From contig JBFWVA010000005.1 in NCBI GenBank assembly GCA_050246995.1, forward strand, positions 124,001 through 188,000: a stretch of DNA of 64,000 nucleotides, written 5' to 3'. A program made the position numbers and the translations under genes. This DNA comes from SHVO01 sp050246995. GTDB taxonomy: Bacteria; Pseudomonadota; Alphaproteobacteria; Rhodospirillales; Rhodospirillaceae. Below the pieces are notes generated by a model. The model saw only the letters and a program-made list of their open reading frames with translations, had not been told where the DNA came from and made no database searches. Below, one piece after another: positions 1 to 10,539 of the stretch (the first letter of the stretch is position 1; each line of letters opens with the position of its first letter).

Positions 1-2
1 GT

Positions 3-596
3 GTCGAGGTCCTTCGTCACTACGGACCGGACATCAACTGCATCATTTCCGATTGGGATATGACGCCGCTCGGTGGGCTTGATCTTCTACGCATGGTGCG
101 TGCGCGTCTTATTCCGACCGTTTCGCCGCGTGTCAGCTATGTGATCTTGACCGCGCGCGCCGACACGGCTGCGGTGAAATGCGCTATCGATCTTGACGTC
201 AACGGGTTCGCTGTCGCGCCGCTTTCGATCGAGAAACTCATCAAAACGATCGGAACCGCGTTGCGCCGCACATGGATGCTGCATCAGCCGATGCATTACG
301 CCGCAGTGACGCCGCTTGTCCCGACGCCACTTTCGAACGATACGTCGGCCCCGAAGACGACCGCACCGGTGCAAGAGGTGCGTAAACCTGCGCCACCCGC
401 CGGGCCGCCCCTCAATAACATCCGCATCTGCGGGATCGACGCCGTACAGCCCGGTGCCATTCTCGCGAAAGACCTACGCGATCAAGATGGGCGGCTTCTC
501 CTTCCCACCGGGACGGAATTGCGCGCGACCCTCATCGATCAGGTGCGCGGAGCGGTGCAGTTCTTGTGGATCGGGGATAACCCGAAAGGGACATAA
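3..596 (+). CDS. Receiver-domain protein with C-terminal LLLPTGT module (5' end outside window)
   Basis: The reading frame is open from base 3 with no start, so the N-terminus lies before the window. The visible part starts inside a CheY-like receiver: an SDWDM segment carries the likely phospho-acceptor Asp, followed by LTAR and the LDVNGF signature. The conserved receiver lysine is replaced: the usual K-P motif reads VAPLS. After a Pro/Thr-rich linker comes a short module (PGAILAKDLRD, then GRLLLPTGTEL) resembling the segment that precedes HD-GYP domains in other regulators, but no HD-GYP follows. It is a paralogue of the next gene, 144 bases downstream on the same strand. Output and partner are unknown; the loss of lysine suggests altered phospho-switching (inference). 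Confidence 0.85.
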   Translation, partial: VEVLRHYGPDINCIISDWDMTPLGGLDLLRMVRARLIPTVSPRVSYVILTARADTAAVKCAIDLDVNGFAVAPLSIEKLIKTIGTALRRTWMLHQPMHYAAVTPLVPTPLSNDTSAPKTTAPVQEVRKPAPPAGPPLNNIRICGIDAVQPGAILAKDLRDQDGRLLLPTGTELRATLIDQVRGAVQFLWIGDNPKGT

Positions 597-740
597 TCCC
601 GCAAAATAGAACGATTCCGCGCACTCCGCGCCCGCAACCAAACTCTCATCCGATACGTTGATCCTTTTCCCTGCAAGCCGTGATACCGCGCTGACGGGCA
701 GGCTGGGCCATTTTCTCAACCATTGGATTAGAGGTCGTCC

Positions 741-1505
741 ATGACCGTCGCCTACGGCCCTCACGCCGATTTCAATCTCTCCCGTATTGGCTTTCTCCTC
801 GTGGATGACAAGCCGATGTCTCGCGAAATGGCGCATACGGCGCTTGTCAGCCGCGCACGCAACGTCCGGCAAACCATGAGCGTCGAGAAAGCCACTGAGA
901 TTCTCACGGAGCCGGGCGCTGAGGTGGAATGTGTTGTCGCCGATTGGGACATGCTGCCAGTCGGAGGACTGGAGTTGCTGCGCATGATCCGCTGCCGCGC
1001 GCTGCCGAACGTCGATCCGCGGACCAGTTTTGTGATTTTCACGGCGAGAGCCGAAGAAGCCGCGGTCAAATGCGCGATCGAGCTCGACGTGAACGGCTTC
1101 GCCGCTGCGCCGCTTTCCTTGGACAAACTCGCCCGCACCATCAGCGCTGCTGTGACCCGGACCTGGCACTTACAGGATATCGGCCACTATGCGTCGGTAC
1201 CGTGTGTCGTTCCGCCGCCTCTCCCCTCGGAGCCGATCATTTCCCGTACGCCGTCCACGATGGCCGGAGCGTCGGGAAGTTCGCCGTTCCGCCACGTGCA
1301 GGCGCACGACCGTGGCAGGGTCAGCGCGCGGATGTGCGGTCTTAAGGATATTCAGCCGGGCACAATCCTTGCGCGCGATATCCGCGATGTTCATGGGGCG
1401 CTGCTCCTGCGCACCGGGACGGCGCTGGACCCCGCTATCCTGGAGCGGCTCCGCAAGGCGGCCGGGGCGGGCGCGGATCGTTATCAGGTGTGGGTCCGCA
1501 CCTAG
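741..1505 (+). CDS. Receiver-domain protein with C-terminal LLLRTGT module, paralogue of upstream gene
   Basis: 254 residues; ATG start with a GAGG about 8 bases upstream. The receiver domain spans roughly residues 14-140: acidic pair D22-D23, phospho-acceptor D68 in ADWDM, T101 in FTAR, then LDVNGF. The conserved lysine expected before Pro124 is Ala123, as in the upstream paralogue. Residues about 145-195 are a low-complexity Pro/Ser linker. Residues about 200-243 hold the module PGTILARDIRD...GALLLRTGT, which in better-known proteins sits N-terminal to HD-GYP or related output domains; here the protein ends after it. It is probably a single-domain-type signalling protein, with function unknown. 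A third paralogue that keeps the lysine lies at 58375-59181. Confidence 0.88.
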   Translation: MTVAYGPHADFNLSRIGFLLVDDKPMSREMAHTALVSRARNVRQTMSVEKATEILTEPGAEVECVVADWDMLPVGGLELLRMIRCRALPNVDPRTSFVIFTARAEEAAVKCAIELDVNGFAAAPLSLDKLARTISAAVTRTWHLQDIGHYASVPCVVPPPLPSEPIISRTPSTMAGASGSSPFRHVQAHDRGRVSARMCGLKDIQPGTILARDIRDVHGALLLRTGTALDPAILERLRKAAGAGADRYQVWVRT

Positions 1506-1509
1506 CGGC

Positions 1510-1525
1510 GGGCCCGCAGGGGCCC
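1510..1525. repeat. GGGCCC-GCAG-GGGCCC hairpin just after a stop codon
   Basis: Two GGGCCC hexamers separated by GCAG can form a 6-bp GC-only hairpin five bases after the TAG of the receiver gene. There is no T-tract on either side, so it is not a standard intrinsic terminator. It could attenuate transcription into the next gene or stabilise the mRNA end. Confidence 0.35.
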
Positions 1526-1537
1526 TAAGATGGCGCC

Positions 1538-2197
1538 ATGCGTATCGACATCGTCTTCGACACGGTCTGCCCCTGGTGCTTCGTCGGCAAGCGCCGGTTT
1601 GACCGTGCCCTTAAAGCCAGGCCAAACCTCAAACCTGAGGTTCGCTATCGATCTTTTCTTTTGAATCCCGATCTGCCGCCGCAGGGTGTCGATCGGCGCG
1701 AGTATTTGGAACGAAAGTTCGGCGGTAGCCATCAATATGATCGGATCGCCGAGGCGCTGGTCTACACGGGCAAAGCCGAAGGCATCAATTTTGCCCTCGA
1801 CAAGATCAAGCGCGTCCCCAATTCGGCCAACTCGCATCGCCTCGTGCGCCTCGCGCATACCCTCGGGCGGCAGAACGAGGCGGTGGAACTCCTTTTCAGC
1901 TCCTTCTTCGAGCAGGGTCTGGATTTGGGGAACGTCGAGGTCTTGATCCGACTTGCCGAGCAGATCGGGATCGAGCGTCACATGGCGCATGCGCACCTTT
2001 CCGGCGATAGCGACCTCAACGCGGTTTATACCGAGAACGCACGCATGCACCGCCTGGGTATCACCGGTGTCCCGTGCTTCATATTCAACGAGGGGCGCGC
2101 CATTGCTGGCGCCCAGGAGCCCGAAATCCTGACCCGGATGATCGATATGGCCGTGGCGCAGGACGCCGAACGTCCCGCGATGCAGAGCATCGGCTAA
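1538..2197 (+). CDS. DsbA-family oxidoreductase, FrnE-like
   Basis: 219 residues. The N-terminus MRIDIVFDTVCPWC carries a CPWC redox motif (C11, C14) typical of the FrnE/2-hydroxychromene-2-carboxylate isomerase-like branch of the DsbA thioredoxin fold. The helical insertion follows. The C-terminal TGVPCFIF segment supplies the cis-Pro loop, here with an extra Cys. There is no signal peptide, so a cytoplasmic thiol-disulfide oxidoreductase is expected. FrnE homologues have been linked to oxidative stress tolerance, but the substrate here cannot be read from sequence. The gene starts 32 bases after the receiver gene and may be co-transcribed. There is no strong Shine-Dalgarno; the ATG was chosen because it begins the thioredoxin strand directly. 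Confidence 0.9.
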   Translation: MRIDIVFDTVCPWCFVGKRRFDRALKARPNLKPEVRYRSFLLNPDLPPQGVDRREYLERKFGGSHQYDRIAEALVYTGKAEGINFALDKIKRVPNSANSHRLVRLAHTLGRQNEAVELLFSSFFEQGLDLGNVEVLIRLAEQIGIERHMAHAHLSGDSDLNAVYTENARMHRLGITGVPCFIFNEGRAIAGAQEPEILTRMIDMAVAQDAERPAMQSIG

Positions 2198-2382
2198 TTC
2201 TTTTTGCCGAACCGCACCGGCACTTCACACATCAGATGATGAGCGGGCCATAAATCTCTGATAGAAAGAGAAATCCCACCCAAGGTTGCTCCTGCAACCC
2301 ACCGCCCGCGTTAACCCTTTTCTTACTACCGCCGGACCATCCTGAGCGCCCGCTTTTCTCGTTTCAGCGAAGGTCAGATACG

Positions 2383-2667
2383 ATGTCCGAGCAGTGCGAT
2401 CATGCTTTCAAGGTCACGGTGAACACGTCAAAGTTCGAGGCCGTGGTCGCCAGGTCCTGCAAGGCCGCCTACGCCGTTGAACTGGTCGCGCACGATCCGA
2501 CGAGCCTGCCGCATGTGCGGGTCTTCAACGTGGTCTTCACAAGCCCGGAAGACCGCGACCGCGTGCGCATCGCCATGCGTTTCCTCGAAAAGGAACAGGC
2601 GGAACTCGCCAAGACCAAAAGCCAACCGGCTTCGCCGACCCTCGCCCGCCGCCTGGCGAGCGCTTAA
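2383..2667 (+). CDS. Hypothetical small soluble protein (94 aa)
   Basis: No family recognised. It is a compact acidic/basic mixed protein with no membrane segment and no signal peptide, ending in an Ala/Arg-rich tail. AAGG lies about 10 bases before the ATG. Its TAA stop overlaps head-on with the stop of mfd: the four bases TTAA at 2664-2667 serve both genes. The 185 bases upstream contain no other gene. Codon use looks like the neighbours, which supports a genuine gene. Confidence 0.65.
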   Translation: MSEQCDHAFKVTVNTSKFEAVVARSCKAAYAVELVAHDPTSLPHVRVFNVVFTSPEDRDRVRIAMRFLEKEQAELAKTKSQPASPTLARRLASA

Positions 2668-5600
2668 GCGGCTTTTTCCGCGATCTTTGCCATACGCCCA
2701 AGGACTGTTTGCAGTCCCTTGATCCGCGCACTTGGGGTTTCCCACGGGCGGATGAACACGATCTTCTGATCTGGCCGCAGTTTCACGGTCCCCGCCTGCT
2801 CTGCGATGAAGTCCACGAGGCCGGCGGCATTCGGGAATGTATTGTTCTTGAGCGACACGACGGCGCCCTTTGGGCCCGCATCGACCTTTTCCACATTGGC
2901 TTTGCGGCATAGCGCCTTGATCCCCACCACGTCGAGCAGGTTCTCGACTTCCGGCGGCAATGGCCCAAAACGATCGATCAGTTCGGCCGCGAAGCCGTCG
3001 ATCTCGTCGCGGTCCGCAAGGTCGCCGATGCGGCGATAGAGAGAGAGGCGAATGCCGAGATCTTTGACGTAGGTATCGGGAATAAGCACTGGCGCGCCGG
3101 TATTGATTTGGGGAGACCACTCCTCGGATACCGGCGCTGCGCCCTCGTCCTCGCCAGCGCGCGCGGCCGCCACGGCCTCCTCGAGAAGATGCTGATAAAG
3201 TTCGACCCCCACTTCCTTGATGTGGCCGGATTGTTCGTCGCCCAAGAGGTTGCCGGCGCCACGGATATCGAGATCGTGACTGGCGAGAGAGAAGCCCGCG
3301 CCGAGGCTGTCGAGTGTCTGCATGACGTCGAGGCGCTTTTGCGCCGTGGGCGTCGGCTTGCGGTCTGGCGGCAGGGTCAGATAGGCGTATCCACGCGCCT
3401 TGCCGCGCCCCACGCGCCCACGCAGCTGATAAAGCGCCGACAGGCCGAACATGTCGGCCCGGTGGATGATGATCGTGTTCACCTGCGGCATATCGAGACC
3501 GGACTCGATGATGTTGGTCGCCAGCAGAATGTCGAACTTCCCTTCGCTGAAGGAGGTCATGACGTCTTCAAGCGCGGTCGGGCTCATCTGCCCATGCGCG
3601 ACGGCGTATTTGACTTCCGGTACGAGTTTGCGGAGGCGCTCTGCCACGCCATCGATGTCTGCGACGCGCGGACACACATAGAAACATTGTCCGCCGCGGA
3701 ACCGCTCCCGCAAGATGGCTTCGCGAACCACGACGGGGTCGAACGGAAGTACGAAAGTACGCACCGCGAGGCGATCGACCGGCGGCGTGGCGATCAGGCT
3801 CATCTCGCGTACGCCGCTCAAGGCCATCTGCAAGGTGCGCGGGATAGGTGTCGCCGTCAGGGTCAAGACGTGAACTTCGGCGCGCAGCTGCTTCAGCCGC
3901 TCCTTATGCGCGACACCGAAGTGCTGCTCCTCATCCACGATCAAGAGGCCAAGGTCCTTGAACGCAATGCTCTTCGCAAGAAGGGCGTGAGTGCCGATGA
4001 CGACATCTATGGTTCCGTTGGCGAGGCCCTCTTTGACCGCAGCTGCGTCTTTCGCGGTCACCAAACGCGAAAGCTGGGCGATACGTAAAGGAAATCCTTT
4101 AAAGCGTTCGGTAAAGCCGCGTGCATGCTGACGTGCGAGGAGCGTCGTCGGGACCACGACGGCGACCTGCATGCCGCTCATGGCAGCGACAAACGCGGCG
4201 CGTAGCGCGACTTCCGTTTTGCCGAAGCCCACGTCGCCGCACACCAGGCGGTCCATCGGGCGCCCCTTCCCGAGATCGTCGATGGTATCGGAAATGGCTT
4301 TGATCTGATCGTCCGTTTCGGCATATGGAAAACGCGCACAGAATTCCTCGAACAGCCCTTCAGCCGGCGCGATGACCGCCGCTTCCTTGATCTGGCGGTC
4401 GGCGGCAATCTTGATGAGTTGCTCGGCCATATCGCGGATGCGCTGCTTGAGCTTCGCCTTGCGCGCCTGCCATGCCGCGCCGCCCAGCTTATCGAGCTGA
4501 ACGCCAGCCTGTTCAGAGCCAAAGCGCGAGAGCACGTCGATATTCTCGACCGGCACATATAAGCGATCATTGCCGGAATAGGTGATCCGCAGGCAGTCGT
4601 GCGGCGCGCCGCCAACGGTCAGCGTCTCCAGGCCTTCGTAGCGGCCGATCCCGTGCTCAACGTGCACGATCAGATCGCCCTCGCTGATCTGGGACGCGTC
4701 CGCGATAAAGGCGTCGGCGCGGCGTTTCTTGCGGGCGGTGCGAACCAGACGATCACCGAGCAGATCCTGCTCGGTCGTCAACGCTAGGTCCTTGGTCGTG
4801 AAGCCGCGTTCCAGCGGCACCGCCGTAACGATCAGCAGCGACGGATCGGCCGCCAAGGCCTCCTGCCAGGTGTCGACCGGTAATATCTTTTCCTGTCCGT
4901 GATCGCGCAGCAGTCCCGCGAGCCGGAGTTTAGAGCCTGCGCTGGCGGTGGCGAGAACGACCTTCCGGTTCTCGGCCTGGTGGGCCTTCACATGCGCGAC
5001 GAAGGCCTCGTAAATATTTTCATTTGGGCGTGCGCGGACATCGGCGAAGTCGCGTCCCAGACGTCCGCCTGCATCTTCGCCGCCGCCGACGTCAGCCGCG
5101 GCATAGGAACGGAATGCGGCCACTTGTCGGCCGCGCAACACCGCCATCCAATCAGCTTCATCGAGGAACATCATGGCCGGCGGAATCGGGTGGTAGACGA
5201 TACCCTCGTCGATTGAGAGTTCCTTCTTGCCGCTGCTAGCCTTATCGACGATGCGCCGGGCTTCGTAATAGTCGCGGATTGTTTCAAAGCGAACGGTAAC
5301 GGATTCCTCAATGTCCTGGTCGAGGCTGATGCTCGCATTCGGCAGATAATCGAGGATCGTGCCGAGGCCGTCGTGGAACAATGGCAGCCAATGCTCCTGT
5401 CCGAGGAACTTTCGGCCGTGGGAAACGGACTCATACAGTGCGTCGTTGTCGGCCGCCGCGCCGAACAATTCGCGGTATTTGGTCCGGAACCGGGCGATGG
5501 ACTCCGGCGTCAGGACCGTCTCGCTCATCGGTTTGAGAGAAATTCTGGTGCGCGTTCCCGTCGTGCGTTGACTGACAGGATCGAAAGTGCGGATCGTTTC

Positions 5601-6167
5601 AACGTCATCGCCGAAAAGATCTATGCGTACCGGCTCAGGCGCCCCTGGCGGGTAAAGATCGATAAGGCCACCGCGCACGGCGAACTCGCCGGCTTCCATC
5701 ACCTGCTCGGCGCGCGAATATCCGTTGGCGGCGAGGAACGCGTCAAAAGCCTTGCGGTCGAGAGTGGATTTCACCTTCAGTTCGAGCGCCGCGTCCTTCA
5801 GCGTCTCGACCTTCGGCACGCGCTGGAGGATCGCGCTGACCGTGGTGATGACAAGACGGCATTTGCCTTGTGCGGGCGGTGACGTCAGGCGAGTCAATGC
5901 GTCGATACGACGTGCGACAACCTCCGAGTGCGGCGACACCCGGTCGTAGGGAAGACAGTCCCACGCGGGGACGGTGATGATCTCGACATCCGGTGCGAAA
6001 TAGGCGACCGCTTCGGCAAGCGCGCTGAGACGCAATTCATCACGGGCCACGTGCAGCGTGGAATCGCGAAAAGCGCCGCGCGCGCGTTCGGCCAGCACCA
6101 GAGCGTCGAACCCTTCCGGAATCCCGGACAGGATCCGCGCATCCGCCTTGGCGAGAAACCCGTTCAT
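2664..6167 (-). CDS. mfd: Transcription-repair coupling factor Mfd
   Basis: 1167 residues, the usual Mfd length. It removes RNA polymerase stalled at lesions and recruits UvrA/UvrB. In order: a UvrB-like N-terminal region (about 1-350) that binds UvrA; a CarD-like RNA-polymerase interaction domain around residue 495 (DLIVHVEHGIGRYEG); then SF2 translocase motifs, with Walker A GDVGFGKT near 645, DEEQHFGV near 745, TATPIPRTLQ, and RGRVGRGK in motif VI; and the C-terminal TRCF regulatory domain. The ATG lies 3 bases after the sdhE stop, so sdhE and mfd are probably one transcript. uvrA, its functional partner, is also in this window (40103-43024). Confidence 0.98.
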   Translation of the reverse strand: MNGFLAKADARILSGIPEGFDALVLAERARGAFRDSTLHVARDELRLSALAEAVAYFAPDVEIITVPAWDCLPYDRVSPHSEVVARRIDALTRLTSPPAQGKCRLVITTVSAILQRVPKVETLKDAALELKVKSTLDRKAFDAFLAANGYSRAEQVMEAGEFAVRGGLIDLYPPGAPEPVRIDLFGDDVETIRTFDPVSQRTTGTRTRISLKPMSETVLTPESIARFRTKYRELFGAAADNDALYESVSHGRKFLGQEHWLPLFHDGLGTILDYLPNASISLDQDIEESVTVRFETIRDYYEARRIVDKASSGKKELSIDEGIVYHPIPPAMMFLDEADWMAVLRGRQVAAFRSYAAADVGGGEDAGGRLGRDFADVRARPNENIYEAFVAHVKAHQAENRKVVLATASAGSKLRLAGLLRDHGQEKILPVDTWQEALAADPSLLIVTAVPLERGFTTKDLALTTEQDLLGDRLVRTARKKRRADAFIADASQISEGDLIVHVEHGIGRYEGLETLTVGGAPHDCLRITYSGNDRLYVPVENIDVLSRFGSEQAGVQLDKLGGAAWQARKAKLKQRIRDMAEQLIKIAADRQIKEAAVIAPAEGLFEEFCARFPYAETDDQIKAISDTIDDLGKGRPMDRLVCGDVGFGKTEVALRAAFVAAMSGMQVAVVVPTTLLARQHARGFTERFKGFPLRIAQLSRLVTAKDAAAVKEGLANGTIDVVIGTHALLAKSIAFKDLGLLIVDEEQHFGVAHKERLKQLRAEVHVLTLTATPIPRTLQMALSGVREMSLIATPPVDRLAVRTFVLPFDPVVVREAILRERFRGGQCFYVCPRVADIDGVAERLRKLVPEVKYAVAHGQMSPTALEDVMTSFSEGKFDILLATNIIESGLDMPQVNTIIIHRADMFGLSALYQLRGRVGRGKARGYAYLTLPPDRKPTPTAQKRLDVMQTLDSLGAGFSLASHDLDIRGAGNLLGDEQSGHIKEVGVELYQHLLEEAVAAARAGEDEGAAPVSEEWSPQINTGAPVLIPDTYVKDLGIRLSLYRRIGDLADRDEIDGFAAELIDRFGPLPPEVENLLDVVGIKALCRKANVEKVDAGPKGAVVSLKNNTFPNAAGLVDFIAEQAGTVKLRPDQKIVFIRPWETPSARIKGLQTVLGRMAKIAEKAA

Positions 6168-6170
6168 CCT

Positions 6171-6485
6171 CTAACCGCCTTGCCTCTTCTTTTCCCAGGC
6201 CAGGACATCGTCCAGCAGGGACCCGTTCCAACGCGCGGGAATCGCTTTCCGCCCCAGAATCCAGTCCATCAGGTCGAGGTCGGAAAGCTCGAGAAACTCC
6301 TCGGCTTCCGAGAGCCGTTCCTCTGCCAGGCTGGCTGCGGTTTCCTCGAAAAATCCGCCGATAATGAGGTCGGCCTCCTTCGTGCCCCGGTGCGTGGCGC
6401 GGAAAAGCAGGCGCTTACGCCTGGGATCGGTCGGCCGGTGAGGTTCCATGGGTCCAAAACAATAGATTCCCGCAGGACGGGCCAA
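6171..6485 (-). CDS. sdhE: Succinate dehydrogenase FAD assembly factor SdhE
   Basis: A small helical protein with the family signature RRKRLLFR...HRGTKEADLIIGGF; the RGxxE motif is needed for covalent FAD attachment to succinate dehydrogenase. Start choice: a TTG at 6485 sits 5 bases behind a perfect AGGAGGT (6491-6497), whereas the ATG at 6449 (MEPHRPTDP...) has no clear Shine-Dalgarno. I give the TTG start (104 aa); the conserved domain begins only after the ATG, so the shorter 92-aa form is possible. The gene is divergent from recG across 64 bases and precedes mfd by 3 bases. Confidence 0.93.
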   Translation of the reverse strand: MARPAGIYCFGPMEPHRPTDPRRKRLLFRATHRGTKEADLIIGGFFEETAASLAEERLSEAEEFLELSDLDLMDWILGRKAIPARWNGSLLDDVLAWEKKRQGG

Positions 6486-6549
6486 AATTGACCTCCTGTG
6501 GGGTGCTTCCGGTATAACGGGTCACGCCCCATTTGTCAGCCTGGAGTCC

Positions 6550-8652
<2,103 letters not shown>

Positions 8653-8655
8653 TCC

Positions 8656-9321
8656 TCAGGTTCGGGTAAGATTTTTCGCGGGCGGGACGACGATGCCGCC
8701 GGACACGATCATTTTCAGCGCCTCCTCGATCGTCATATCCACTTTGGTCATATCCTTGCGCGGCACGAAGACAAGGTAGCCCGACGTGAAGGACATCGTG
8801 GGAACGAAGACGCTGTAAATCTCTTCTTCCATCTTGCTTTGGACTTCCGGAGGCGCGCGGCCGATCACGAAGCCGAGCGACCACATTTCCTTGCGGGGAT
8901 ACTCGACCATGACGACTTCGCGGAAGGACTGGGTCTGCTTCGATAGAACGGTCTCGAAAATCTGTTTCACCGCACCGTAGAAGCTGCGGATGACGGGCAT
9001 CCGGTTGAGAATCCCTTCGCCGATCCTTACGGCCATGCGGCCTAGGTAGTTCGCCGTGATGAAGCCGATCAGCGTCAGGAAGATGACCAGGATGACGATG
9101 CCGACCCCTGGTACGTCGAGGTACGTGCGCGGGTTGAGAGCCTCTGGCAGCAGGCTGGTGACGGCCGCGTCGATATAGTCGACCAGCGACCATGTCACGT
9201 AGAGGGTGATGGCGATCGGTGCAGTGATGAGGACACCGGCCAGAAAGTAGTTCCGCAGGCGCGAAACGACTGGATGACGCCCATCGTGCGGCGCAGGCGT
9301 TGGAGCGGGAGGCATGTTCAT
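8656..9321 (-). CDS. DUF502 family inner-membrane protein
   Basis: About 221 residues from the ATG chosen. Two N-terminal transmembrane segments (YFLAGVLITAPIAITLYVTW and GIVILVIFLTLIGFITANYLG) precede a conserved cytoplasmic region containing MPVIRSFYGAVKQIFET and FVPTMSFTSGYLVFVP, which are DUF502 hallmarks. The molecular function of the family is not established. Start: a TTG at 9357 or ATGs at 9321 and 9315 are possible. I chose 9321 because it avoids a long overlap with the divergent Nudix gene at 9336. Confidence 0.9.
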   Translation of the reverse strand: MNMPPAPTPAPHDGRHPVVSRLRNYFLAGVLITAPIAITLYVTWSLVDYIDAAVTSLLPEALNPRTYLDVPGVGIVILVIFLTLIGFITANYLGRMAVRIGEGILNRMPVIRSFYGAVKQIFETVLSKQTQSFREVVMVEYPRKEMWSLGFVIGRAPPEVQSKMEEEIYSVFVPTMSFTSGYLVFVPRKDMTKVDMTIEEALKMIVSGGIVVPPAKNLTRT

Positions 9322-9335
9322 GCCATCATCATCGC

Positions 9336-9785
9336 ATGACTGAACCCCCTGTCCCAAGCGGCGAACACGAACGCCCCTCCGTCGGTATCGGCACCGTCGT
9401 CCTCAAGCGTACGGGCGCTGGGCCTGAAGTCCTGCTGATCCGGCGCGGCAAGCCGCCGCGTATGGGGGAATGGAGTATCCCCGGTGGGCGGCAAGAATGG
9501 GGCGAAACCATCCGCGAGACTGCTGTACGGGAGGTCCAGGAGGAAACCGGCATCACCGCGATAAATCTTAGGCTGATCGACGTGGTGGACGGCATCACCC
9601 GGTCGGCCGGCGCCGTGACGGGACACTGGACGCTGGTCGACTTCCGGGCCGATTGGGGGGGCGGAGAACCGCAGGCAGGCGACGACGCCACCGATGCCAA
9701 ATGGGTTCCGGTGTCGGCGCTTCCGACTTACGGCCTCTGGAGCGAGACTCAGCGCATCATTGATGCCGCGCTGGCTTTGGACTAA
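9336..9785 (+). CDS. Nudix hydrolase
   Basis: About 149 residues. The full Nudix box is present as GGRQEWGE...REVQEETGI, with the Glu residues that bind the divalent metal. The fold begins at VGIGTVVLKR, close to the chosen ATG. It hydrolyses a nucleoside-diphosphate-linked substrate; the sequence does not tell which, although the short length and open pocket region resemble MutT/ADP-ribose-type housekeeping members. A TTG at 9300 would add 12 residues but would overlap the divergent DUF502 start. The ferredoxin gene follows 9 bases later, probably in the same transcript. Confidence 0.9.
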   Translation: MTEPPVPSGEHERPSVGIGTVVLKRTGAGPEVLLIRRGKPPRMGEWSIPGGRQEWGETIRETAVREVQEETGITAINLRLIDVVDGITRSAGAVTGHWTLVDFRADWGGGEPQAGDDATDAKWVPVSALPTYGLWSETQRIIDAALALD

Positions 9786-9794
9786 CGGTGGTTC

Positions 9795-10151
9795 ATGATT
9801 GACGCTGAATGGATCCCCGTCCCCAAGCCGCTGTTCACGGTGCGCGTATGCATCAATAAGCGGCTGAACACCGATAAGTTACCGTCCTGCGGAGGACGTG
9901 GCAGCCGCGGCGTGGCCGACGTGCTGGAGCAGCGTATCATGGAAGAACGCTTACCCGCGTCTGTCACTCGTGGGCCGTGCATGAACAATTGTCTGCATGG
10001 TCCCACGATCAAAATTCAGGGCGCCGATTTCATCAGCTTGGAAGGCGACGTCAGCGCTTCTCAGATCGAAAAAATCATGGTGGCGGTACGTGCGGAAGCC
10101 GATCGGCGGAAATCTCTACCGCTTGTCCCCGCCGACTCTCCTGCGCCGTGA
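9795..10151 (+). CDS. Thioredoxin-like (2Fe-2S) ferredoxin domain protein
   Basis: 118 residues. Four cysteines spaced as C19...C32...C62-x3-C66 with the contexts VCINKR, SCGGRGS and GPCMNNC..GP match the thioredoxin-like [2Fe-2S] ferredoxin family (related to NuoE and the Aquifex ferredoxin). It is cytoplasmic and probably an electron carrier of unknown partner. The ATG lies 9 bases after the Nudix gene. Its TGA overlaps the GTG of a putative short membrane protein (GTGA at 10148-10151). Confidence 0.88.
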   Translation: MIDAEWIPVPKPLFTVRVCINKRLNTDKLPSCGGRGSRGVADVLEQRIMEERLPASVTRGPCMNNCLHGPTIKIQGADFISLEGDVSASQIEKIMVAVRAEADRRKSLPLVPADSPAP

Positions 10152-10294
10152 CGGCTATCCTCTCGATTTGCGGCGCTGTTGTCGCGATCATCGCCGGCCT
10201 GGCGTTGGCCTTGCCATGCAAGGGTTGCCAACTCAGACGCGAGCGCCTTCACAAAGCGTACGAAAAATGGAAAAGCACCCGCGACCGGGGCTGA
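10148..10294 (+). CDS. Putative single-span small membrane protein (48 aa)
   Basis: A GTG start overlaps the ferredoxin stop by four bases (GTGA). The product has one hydrophobic segment (ILSICGAVVAIIAGLALALP), then a CKGC motif and a basic amphipathic tail. The coupling to the upstream gene and the clean membrane-anchor pattern argue for a real gene; its short length and lack of a known family argue for caution. The adjacent ferredoxin makes the CKGC pair interesting, but this is only context. Confidence 0.45.
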   Translation: MTAILSICGAVVAIIAGLALALPCKGCQLRRERLHKAYEKWKSTRDRG

Positions 10295-10489
10295 CTATTG
10301 GATCATCGCAAGCGCGGAGTTGATCCACATCAGGATGTGGACTTTCATGACTTGGAACTGAGCGTAAGGCCAGATGAAGGCGTTGATCATAGCCTTATCC
10401 ATCGGCGTCCGCTCAACCATCAGGTCTCGCACAAAAAACATGATCCCAGTGACCGCGTACACGGCCTGGAGCAAGGCAAACTTACCCAT
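10295..10489 (-). CDS. Small hydrophobic protein (64 aa)
   Basis: The ATG at 10489 is preceded by a GGGGGAG ribosome-binding sequence with about 8 bases of spacing, better than the upstream in-frame start at 10552. The protein has two hydrophobic stretches (ALLQAVYAVTGIMFF and the C-terminal FQVMKVHILMWINSALAM) and no recognised domain. Its last base abuts the end of the convergent small membrane gene at 10294. It lies downstream of the Gld-like operon but is separated from it by an inverted repeat, so it may be expressed separately. Confidence 0.6.
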   Translation of the reverse strand: MGKFALLQAVYAVTGIMFFVRDLMVERTPMDKAMINAFIWPYAQFQVMKVHILMWINSALAMIQ

Positions 10490-10539
10490 CGCAACATCTC
10501 CCCCCCATTCCCGGCCAAATGGTGCACCAGCCAAACGGG

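Noticed and set aside
3108..4088. 326-codon plus-strand frame opposite mfd
   Set aside because: Shadow frame over the translocase motifs of mfd.
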